From the NCBI GenBank assembly GCA_963702565.1, contig CAVPDE010000024.1:310001-374000 (forward strand): a stretch of 64,000 nt of DNA, written 5' to 3'. The notes under the pieces are model-generated. The model saw nothing but the letters and a program-made list of their open reading frames with translations. It was not told where the DNA came from and did no database searches. Below are positions 58,978-64,000 of this stretch, piece after piece. This stretch comes from CAVPDE01 sp963702565 (GTDB taxonomy: Bacteria; Desulfobacterota; DSM-4660; Desulfatiglandales; HGW-15). Made by a program: the position numbers and the translations under genes. Each line of letters opens with the position of its first letter. Position 1 is the stretch's first letter.

Positions 58978-59919
58978 ATGAAAATCAAATTAGTTCTTTT
59001 CCTGCTTCTAATCCTTGTTTTTGCTCTGGGATCGTGCGAATCCAAAAAAGATGAACAAAAGGCCGCTCCACAGGCATCCAAAGAGACGCCGAAGCCAAAA
59101 CCTGTGGAAGCCGCTCCTTCCGATGCGCTTGCCAAAGTCGGTGACCGCTACGTGCGAGTTGCCGATTATGAGAAGCAACTGGTCAAGCTGTCACCCAAGC
59201 TCGCTGAATCCGAGCATGGCCGCAAGTACGTTGTGAACCAGTACATCGAGAATATCCTGATTGAAAAGGAGGCGGAAACAAGGGGGCTGACCAAAGATCC
59301 CGCCCTTGCCGCTAAAATAGAGGACTACACCCGCAGCCTTTACAGAAACAGCCTTCTCCAGGCACTGAAAGAGGGCCAGAAACCCGTTTCAGACGAAGAG
59401 GCCAAGAAGTATTTCCAGGAGCATGAAGAGGAATTCGTTCAGCCTGACAGGGTCCGCCTCAGCCTGATAGAAGTGGATCTGGACAAGGAAAAAGAGATCA
59501 ACGCCGTTCAAAAAGATCTCAAAGCAGGCAAGGATTTTGCCCAGCTGGCCATGGCTCACAGCAAGCATGTGAGCGGAAAACGGGGTGGAGACATCGGTTT
59601 CGTCACGCAGAAACAGTACAAGGTTTTGACAGACGTAGCTTTTACCATGAAGCCGGGCGAAATCTCCAAGCCCTTCAAAACGCCCACCGGGTGGGCCATC
59701 ATCAAGGTAACGGAATTTGTGAAGAAGCAGGCCATCCCCCTGGAAGAAGGGATCAAACGAGCGAGAGCACGCCTTGAGGCGACGGAAACGTCCAAGTCTT
59801 TTGATACGCTCATGAAGGGTCTGAGAGAAAAGAACCAGGTTGTGGTCTACGAGGACAAAATCAAACAGCTTCAGAAGGAAGCTGCCGCGCAGGAGACGCC
59901 GGCAAAGAAAGCGCCATAG
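58978..59919 (+). CDS. Parvulin-type peptidyl-prolyl isomerase lipoprotein
   Basis: 313 aa from the ATG at 58978 (MKIKLVLFLLL), which follows AGGAGG; the frame opens at 58912 without support. The lipobox FALGSC marks a lipoprotein. A SurA-like N-terminal helical chaperone domain (VGDRYVRVADYEKQLVKL) leads into one PpiC domain (about 165-255: LKAGKDFAQLAMAHSKHVSGKRGGDIGF ... FKTPTGWAIIKVTEF). It assists folding of exported proteins, probably in the periplasm. Confidence 0.92.
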   Translation: MKIKLVLFLLLILVFALGSCESKKDEQKAAPQASKETPKPKPVEAAPSDALAKVGDRYVRVADYEKQLVKLSPKLAESEHGRKYVVNQYIENILIEKEAETRGLTKDPALAAKIEDYTRSLYRNSLLQALKEGQKPVSDEEAKKYFQEHEEEFVQPDRVRLSLIEVDLDKEKEINAVQKDLKAGKDFAQLAMAHSKHVSGKRGGDIGFVTQKQYKVLTDVAFTMKPGEISKPFKTPTGWAIIKVTEFVKKQAIPLEEGIKRARARLEATETSKSFDTLMKGLREKNQVVVYEDKIKQLQKEAAAQETPAKKAP

Positions 59920-59962
59920 TCAGCCAAACCTTTTTGACACGCGATCATTCAGACGATGTTCG

Positions 59963-59984
59963 GAGGCCAGGACGCCCTGGCCTC
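59963..59984 (+). terminator. Hairpin between the parvulin and HAD genes
   Basis: GAGGCCAGG, a four-base ACGC loop and its perfect inverse CCTGGCCTC, then TGTTGT. It is a nine-bp GC-rich stem with a weak T-run. It suggests termination of the parvulin transcript and argues that the next gene starts after it. Confidence 0.6.
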
Positions 59985-60003
59985 TGTTGTTCGAAGAGCT
60001 ACC

Positions 60004-60792
60004 GTGAGCAATAAACAAGAGATGATGGACCAAATTCGAGCCGTAGGCTTTGACCTTTTCAACACGCTGATCACGGTGGAACCTCAGACTCTTCAGGTAG
60101 CCAACGGCAGGCTTTTCAGCAGCCTGATTGAAGGCGGGTTTCAGCTTGAGGAGGACGCCTTTAGAAAAGCGCATCGCCAGGCTGCCATGGACCACCTTGC
60201 GGAGTGTCAAAAAGACGGGAGGGAAACCCACAACCGTTTCTGGATCAGCGCAGCTCTCGCAGACCAGGGGTACCAGGTTTCACCCGAAGATTGGAGAATC
60301 GCCGCAGCAGTTGACTGTTATTTTTCCGCCTTTCTTGAATACTGCCATTTGATCCCGGGCACAGAGTCTATGCTCGCCACGCTGAAGAAGAAGTATCGCC
60401 TTGGACTGTTGACTAATTTCACCCACGGTCCTGCGGCAAGAAATATCCTGGATTATCTGGGGATCACTCCCTTTTTCGGCATCATCCTCATTTCGGGAGA
60501 ACTCGGATATCGCAAACCGCATCCATCGGTATTTCTCAAACTCGTCGAGCAGTTCGGCTTTGAACCCAGCCAAATCCTATATGTGGGCGACGATCCTGAA
60601 CCGGACATCAGGGGGGCGAGGGGTGTGGGGCTTCAGCCCGTGTGGACGACCTATGTCATGGATCATCAGGTCCCTTATGCCCGCGGGATTCTGACAGGGC
60701 TGCCCGAACCTCCGGAGCCGCCTGCCCCAAGGATTTCTACCTGGCACGATCTGCTGTCGCTCCTGAACGAGCGAAGGGACAAAGCCACATAG
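60004..60792 (+). CDS. HAD superfamily hydrolase
   Basis: 262 aa from the GTG at 60004 (GAAGAG upstream); the ATG at 60022 is also possible, and one at 59956 would place the hairpin inside the gene. HAD motifs: I FDLFNTL (nucleophile Asp, with Phe at the second-Asp position as in the L-2-haloacid-dehalogenase type), II LLTNFTHG, III Lys in YRKPHPSV, IV VGDDPEPDIRGAR. The cap is helical. It is either a phosphatase or a dehalogenase-type enzyme; the substrate is unknown. Confidence 0.88.
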   Translation: MSNKQEMMDQIRAVGFDLFNTLITVEPQTLQVANGRLFSSLIEGGFQLEEDAFRKAHRQAAMDHLAECQKDGRETHNRFWISAALADQGYQVSPEDWRIAAAVDCYFSAFLEYCHLIPGTESMLATLKKKYRLGLLTNFTHGPAARNILDYLGITPFFGIILISGELGYRKPHPSVFLKLVEQFGFEPSQILYVGDDPEPDIRGARGVGLQPVWTTYVMDHQVPYARGILTGLPEPPEPPAPRISTWHDLLSLLNERRDKAT

Positions 60793-60908
60793 ACACAAAG
60801 CAGAGAACTTCTTCTTTTCTTTACCCTTTGCATCTTTGCCCCTTTGTCACTTTGTCCCTTTCTTCCGCTTTGTGCCTTTGTCCCTCTGTGCCTGTCTTCC
60901 TTTGTCCC
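60778..60908. repeat. GGGACAAAGTGACAAAGG words, second copy
   Basis: GGGACAAAGCCACATAGACACAAAGC words (60778-60803) are inverted as CCCTTTGTCACTTTGTCCC and GTGCCTTTGTCCCTCTGTGCC words (60838-60908). It is the same family as 49766-49860. It lies at the convergence of the HAD and methyltransferase genes and covers the end of the former. Confidence 0.6.
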
Positions 60909-60909
60909 T

Positions 60910-61557
60910 TCACTTCTTGCGTTTCATGCGGCAGAGAATGACGAGAACTGTTTTTTCGGGAGAGCGGATGCTTTTCTGTTGCGCCTTGAGATCGAAGTGG
61001 CGCTGCATCTCCTTGAAGAAATCCAAACTCGTCCTGCGGACTCCCTCGCACAGGATCACCTCACCCTCCGGCTTCAATAAACGCTCAAACAGGTTCCTGA
61101 GGGGTTCAAAATCCTTTTCGTGATAAACGATTTCCGACCCAATAATATAATCAAACCGGCCATAGAGAGACGGGCTGTTCCAGTCCAGATCAATGATCTC
61201 CACATCCGGGCAGTGATTCAGTTCCGCGTTCGCCCTCGCAAACCCCAGAGCTTCAGCATTGTGCTCCGACATAACAACATTGTGACCGAACGATGCCGCC
61301 ACCACCCCGACAAGCCCAAGGCCACAGCCGAGTTCGATAAAACGCTTCCCAGGGTCGGCAGGCAGGCCGGCTATGAAATCGGCCAAAACCCACGACGCCT
61401 CCCAGACCTTAGCCCACAGGGGAAAGTCGTGAAGAGGAGTTTCAGAGTCAATGTGTTCCTCGATGAATTTGGGCGTAAGGAGGGTGAATTTGCGGCCTCT
61501 GATCCCCACGGCCTTTTCTTCTGTTTCGCCAAGTCCGGTCTTCTCGAATGCTTTCAC
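60910..61557 (-). CDS. SAM-dependent methyltransferase (methyltransferase-16-like)
   Basis: 215 aa, class I Rossmann fold. Motif I is FIELGCGLGLVGVVAASFG; DLDWNSPSLYGRFDYIIGSEIVYH is the motif II-IV region. PLHDFPLWAKVWEASWVLADFI before motif I resembles the lysine-methyltransferase-16 group rather than small-molecule enzymes. The target may be a protein; it is unproven. Confidence 0.85.
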   Translation of the reverse strand: MKAFEKTGLGETEEKAVGIRGRKFTLLTPKFIEEHIDSETPLHDFPLWAKVWEASWVLADFIAGLPADPGKRFIELGCGLGLVGVVAASFGHNVVMSEHNAEALGFARANAELNHCPDVEIIDLDWNSPSLYGRFDYIIGSEIVYHEKDFEPLRNLFERLLKPEGEVILCEGVRRTSLDFFKEMQRHFDLKAQQKSIRSPEKTVLVILCRMKRKK

Positions 61558-61627
61558 CTTCGCCCTCCCCTTCCCTCACCTGCAGGAGCCCCGCCTCCGC
61601 GGCGCGCTCGATGTCCCCTTATAAACA

Positions 61628-61661
61628 AAGCAGGCCGGAGAATCAACACTCCAGCCTGCTT
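61628..61661 (-). terminator. Intrinsic terminator after the Ala/Gly-rich gene
   Basis: On the minus strand AAGCAGGCTGGAG pairs with CTCCGGCCTGCTT (one mismatch in the stem), then TGTTT. It lies 31 bases after the stop codon of the Ala/Gly/His-rich gene. Confidence 0.7.
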
Positions 61662-61691
61662 CAGGAAGTTCTTCAGTCTTTCTATTTTCTT

Positions 61692-62402
61692 TTACTTTGA
61701 GCCGCCGTTGCCTCCACCATTGCCGCCACCGTGTCCGCCGCCGTGTCCACCGCCATGGCCGGCACCTTGGCCGCCACCTTGCCCTGCCCCATGGCCGACA
61801 CCTTGGCCTCCGCCATGGGCCGCAGCAGCATGTCCGTGCTCGGCGCTCGATTTGCCACCTCTTGCAGCTGCCATTGCTGTTTCGCTGTCTGCCTGGCCTT
61901 TGCCCTTTCCGTGAGATGAGGATTGCCCGAAACTGGCATTACCTCCCTTTCCGTGGCCAAGACCGATAATTCCGGCGTGAAGACCCAGTGCATGGGCAAT
62001 CTGCCCCCAGCCCATGTCATCTCCGCGCATGCCTTCGATAACCCCAAGGGTCTCACCGGAGGCCGCTGCCAGAGCAGCCGCTGCGTTGCTCTCAGCCGCC
62101 GTCAGCGCAGCCTGAGCGCCCGCAATAGCCGCCTGATTTCCGGAAGCCACAGCGGCAGCCAGGTTCGCCTCTGCCTGTGAGACTGCGGTCATTGCCGCTG
62201 CCACCGTAGGATCGGCTTGGGCCGCAGCGTTCGCAAGGTTGGCCGCGTGCGCTGCCTGAGCCGCATTTGCAAAAGCAGGAGCCGTGTCGCCGGTCGTGGT
62301 GCTGCCTGTGCCGCTCGTGGTTTGAGCACCGGCTATGTCCGGCTGCGCCTGGAAAAGCACCAACGAAAAAACTACCATGATTACGGTTGTGATTTTTGAC
62401 AT
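61692..62402 (-). CDS. Exported Ala-rich protein with Gly/His-repeat tail
   Basis: 236 aa. A signal peptide (MSKITTVIMVVFSLVLFQAQ) is followed by an Ala-rich helical region (about 40-120, coiled-coil-like AAVASGNQAAIAGAQAALTAAESNA). A short conserved-looking motif GDDMGWGQIAHALGLHAG comes next, then a tail of GGGH and GHGAGQ repeats ending HGGGNGGGNGGSK. The His/Gly tail could bind metal ions. I do not recognise a family beyond the GWGQIA motif, which occurs in other exported bacterial proteins. Confidence 0.75.
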   Translation of the reverse strand: MSKITTVIMVVFSLVLFQAQPDIAGAQTTSGTGSTTTGDTAPAFANAAQAAHAANLANAAAQADPTVAAAMTAVSQAEANLAAAVASGNQAAIAGAQAALTAAESNAAAALAAASGETLGVIEGMRGDDMGWGQIAHALGLHAGIIGLGHGKGGNASFGQSSSHGKGKGQADSETAMAAARGGKSSAEHGHAAAAHGGGQGVGHGAGQGGGQGAGHGGGHGGGHGGGNGGGNGGSK

Positions 62403-62440
62403 TTTACCCTTGATCTCCCTTCATGTTGACATCCGCTCTG

Positions 62441-63481
62441 TCATTTCTTCAAGGCAGCGTTTTTATCCTGCACTGCCGTGATAAAGTTCACGGATTCATC
62501 CGCTTTGAAACTTTTCTTCTCGGTCTTGATTTGCTCAGAAACTCCAAACCAGCTCAGGATGAGACGTGATGAATCGATTTCAGGATATTTCTTGATAAGA
62601 AAAGATTTTACGCTCTTAGCTCTGGCCTCGGCAAGCTTTAAATTGTTCTTCTGGTAGGTGACGATGTGGACAGACACTTTCTGGTTGTTCTTCATGATGC
62701 TGCCCAGGATGTCTAGCGATTCATAAGAGTTTTTTTCGATTTCAGGCGACACGGGTTGGAATCTTATGCTTTCCAGGGTGATGGTGCGGCTGCCGATGAG
62801 ATAGTTTCTGTATTGAAAATCGCCCATTTCATTGAGGTGGATTGTGGCCTGTCCGGCCATGGGTCCACCCGAGTACATGGAGAGGTAATCAAGCCACGCT
62901 TGCCGTTCCTCTGCGCTCCTTTTGAGCCGGTTAAGAACGAGGGCACGGTTGTATAGGGCTGAAGGATTGTCCGGGTCCAGCTCCAAAACCTTTTTGTAGT
63001 TATCGAGCGCCTTCCGGTACTCTGATCTTTCCAGGTAAACATGTCCCTGATACGTGAGAGCCTCCACATGGGTTGGCTCTAATTCAATGGCCCGCTGATA
63101 GCTCTTGAATTCGAGATCCTTCTTTCCGTTCTGGCCATACGCCACGCCCGCCCAGAAATGGTAATCCGCGTCCTGGGGCGAGAGCCTGGCTGCTTTCTCC
63201 AGACACGGCTGAGCCTCTTTGGGACGATTGTCGGCAAGAAGCAGGCGGCCCATGTAGTAATTCGCTTCCGCGTTTTCGGGATTGCTTTTCAGTTCTTCCT
63301 GGAATGCCTCTATTCCCTCTTTGTATTTGTGCTTGTCCAGATAATAGGGGCCCTTTAAGCCGTATTTGACGGTGTAATACCCGCTTTTCGCAGACTCCGT
63401 GACCGTGCTGCAGGAACCGAGCAACAGGAGAAAAGGCAACAAGGCCAAAAAGGACATACCTCTGACAGTGTGCTTTCTCAT
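62441..63481 (-). CDS. TPR lipoprotein with OmpA-like C-terminal domain
   Basis: 346 aa. The lipobox LLLGSC gives a lipoprotein. TPR repeats follow (KYKEGIEAFQEELKSNPENAEANYYMG, PKEAQPCLEKAARLSPQDADYHFWAGVAYG and two to three more, about 50-215). The C-terminus (about 240-340) resembles an OmpA/MotB peptidoglycan-binding fold: VHIVTYQKNNLKLAEARAKSVKSFL and RLILSWFGVSEQ. It is probably an outer-membrane-to-wall linker or assembly scaffold. It is 38 bases upstream of the Ala/Gly-rich gene, so both are likely cotranscribed. Confidence 0.85.
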   Translation of the reverse strand: MRKHTVRGMSFLALLPFLLLLGSCSTVTESAKSGYYTVKYGLKGPYYLDKHKYKEGIEAFQEELKSNPENAEANYYMGRLLLADNRPKEAQPCLEKAARLSPQDADYHFWAGVAYGQNGKKDLEFKSYQRAIELEPTHVEALTYQGHVYLERSEYRKALDNYKKVLELDPDNPSALYNRALVLNRLKRSAEERQAWLDYLSMYSGGPMAGQATIHLNEMGDFQYRNYLIGSRTITLESIRFQPVSPEIEKNSYESLDILGSIMKNNQKVSVHIVTYQKNNLKLAEARAKSVKSFLIKKYPEIDSSRLILSWFGVSEQIKTEKKSFKADESVNFITAVQDKNAALKK

Positions 63482-63647
63482 TGTTTCATCCTCTTCTCAT
63501 TATTGTCCTCTTCGGGAGCAATGTCCGTGCCGCAGGTATGGTTTGTCTAATGCCTTGATATCAAATGAAATAGCTGTGAGAGGGAGAGGCGTCACCCTGG
63601 GTTGTTCGTTCAATAAAAGATACAGGGCTACAGAAAAGGTAACACTC

Positions 63648-64000
63648 TTAAGGCAGGACGCTGAACCCTTCCTTGGATGCTGCCTCCCGCAAGTTGCGGT
63701 CCAGACAGACAACTTCGAGCCCTTGAGGAGAGTCCTGAGCCCACACCAGTGCCCCTGCGAGCTGAAACGCGTCAGCAGACCTTAGTGGATGCACAGCGAT
63801 AAGCCTTTCCGCTCGCCGACGAAGAACTTCTGTGGGCTGCACTTCCGACCATCCTGCCGCGAGGACATGCAGAATAGACCTAGCCTTTTGCTCCGCCTCT
63901 GCGGCGAGAGCCCCTTCCCTCTGCCGTCTCATCAGGGCGGAGAGGCATTCCAGACGGGCGGCCCACCAGACCACCAAGTCTTCGTCCGTGTCGAGCAGGC
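63648..64000 (-). CDS. PIN-domain (VapC-like) ribonuclease, 5' end outside the window
   Basis: The frame is open to the right edge, and coding continues past 63977 as LLDTDEDLVVWWAAR. Typical PIN motifs follow: RLECLSALMRRQREGAL (with the conserved Glu), HPLRSADAFQLAGAL and LEVVCLDRNLREAASKEGF (Asp). The N-terminal Asp is beyond the edge. VapC toxins cleave tRNA or rRNA and pair with an antitoxin encoded upstream; that gene would lie outside the window. Confidence 0.82.
   Translation of the reverse strand, partial: LLDTDEDLVVWWAARLECLSALMRRQREGALAAEAEQKARSILHVLAAGWSEVQPTEVLRRRAERLIAVHPLRSADAFQLAGALVWAQDSPQGLEVVCLDRNLREAASKEGFSVLP

Noticed and set aside
1..64000. CRISPR array or phage/plasmid island
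   Set aside because: No set of regularly spaced identical direct repeats, no cas, integrase, capsid or replication genes; the repeats seen are degenerate fold-backs.

Overview
The window is one contiguous stretch of bacterial chromosome, moderately GC-rich and densely coded, mostly on the minus strand. Gene content points to an anaerobic Desulfobacterota (former Deltaproteobacteria), most likely a Syntrophobacteria-like lineage. The clues are a 2-hydroxyacyl-CoA dehydratase / benzoyl-CoA reductase-type module, UPF0280, DUF2889 and DUF362-ferredoxin proteins, an ECF cobalt/nickel transporter, long hairpin-forming intergenic repeats, and several genes with in-frame UGA codons that look like selenocysteine. 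This lineage call is an inference; there is no rRNA in the window.

Layout. 1-4.4 kb: Ser/Thr kinase, then cbiM-cbiQ-cbiO on the plus strand, ending in a MITE-like inverted-repeat element. 4.4-8.2 kb (minus): inositol-phosphatase-like protein, trmL, DUF2889, a Cys-rich mini-protein, an MBL-fold hydrolase and dut. 8.2-18.8 kb (minus): the transcription/translation operon, read as tRNA-Gly(CCC), terminator, rimP, nusA, ylxR, infB, ylxP, rbfA, truB, rpsO, pnp, M16 peptidase, dut. 19.1-22.7 kb (plus): corC, lnt, and prfB with its programmed +1 frameshift. 22.7-29.8 kb (minus): lapA, lapB, mutS and an AMIN-type amidase in an overlapping operon, plus HIT and MJ0936-type phosphodiesterase genes. 30-32.6 kb: FmdB, UPF0280, DUF3795 and a cupin. 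32.9-36.4 kb (minus): a two-subunit dehydratase/reductase with its ATPase activator. 36.5-45.3 kb (minus): recC-recB-recD. 45.4-56.5 kb: mixed housekeeping, redox and stress genes (EamA, HU, DsbA-like, M48, enoyl-CoA hydratase, amidohydrolase, Usp, rhodanese, alpha/beta hydrolase, DUF362, Nudix, ferritin-like, nitroreductase). 56.6-64 kb: small envelope protein, M24 peptidase, DoxX, parvulin lipoprotein, HAD, methyltransferase, Ala/Gly/His-rich secreted protein, TPR-OmpA-like lipoprotein, and a partial PIN toxin.

The most interesting signal is three genes within 10 kb whose conserved frame is interrupted by a single UGA at a functional site, each followed by a plausible bacterial SECIS hairpin. 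They are a FrnE/DsbA-like oxidoreductase (U-P-W-C), a periplasmic rhodanese (C-A-U) and a small exported, cysteine-free protein resembling a heavy-metal-associated (HMA) fold (G-G-U-W). An ordinary gene caller would truncate or miss all three, and I do not recognise the third as a described selenoprotein family. Together they suggest an envelope/redox selenoproteome. The selenocysteine machinery (selA, selB, selC, selD) is not in the window and must be looked for elsewhere in the genome.

Intergenic regions carry at least nine families of degenerate, hairpin-forming or low-complexity repeats; these are listed individually.
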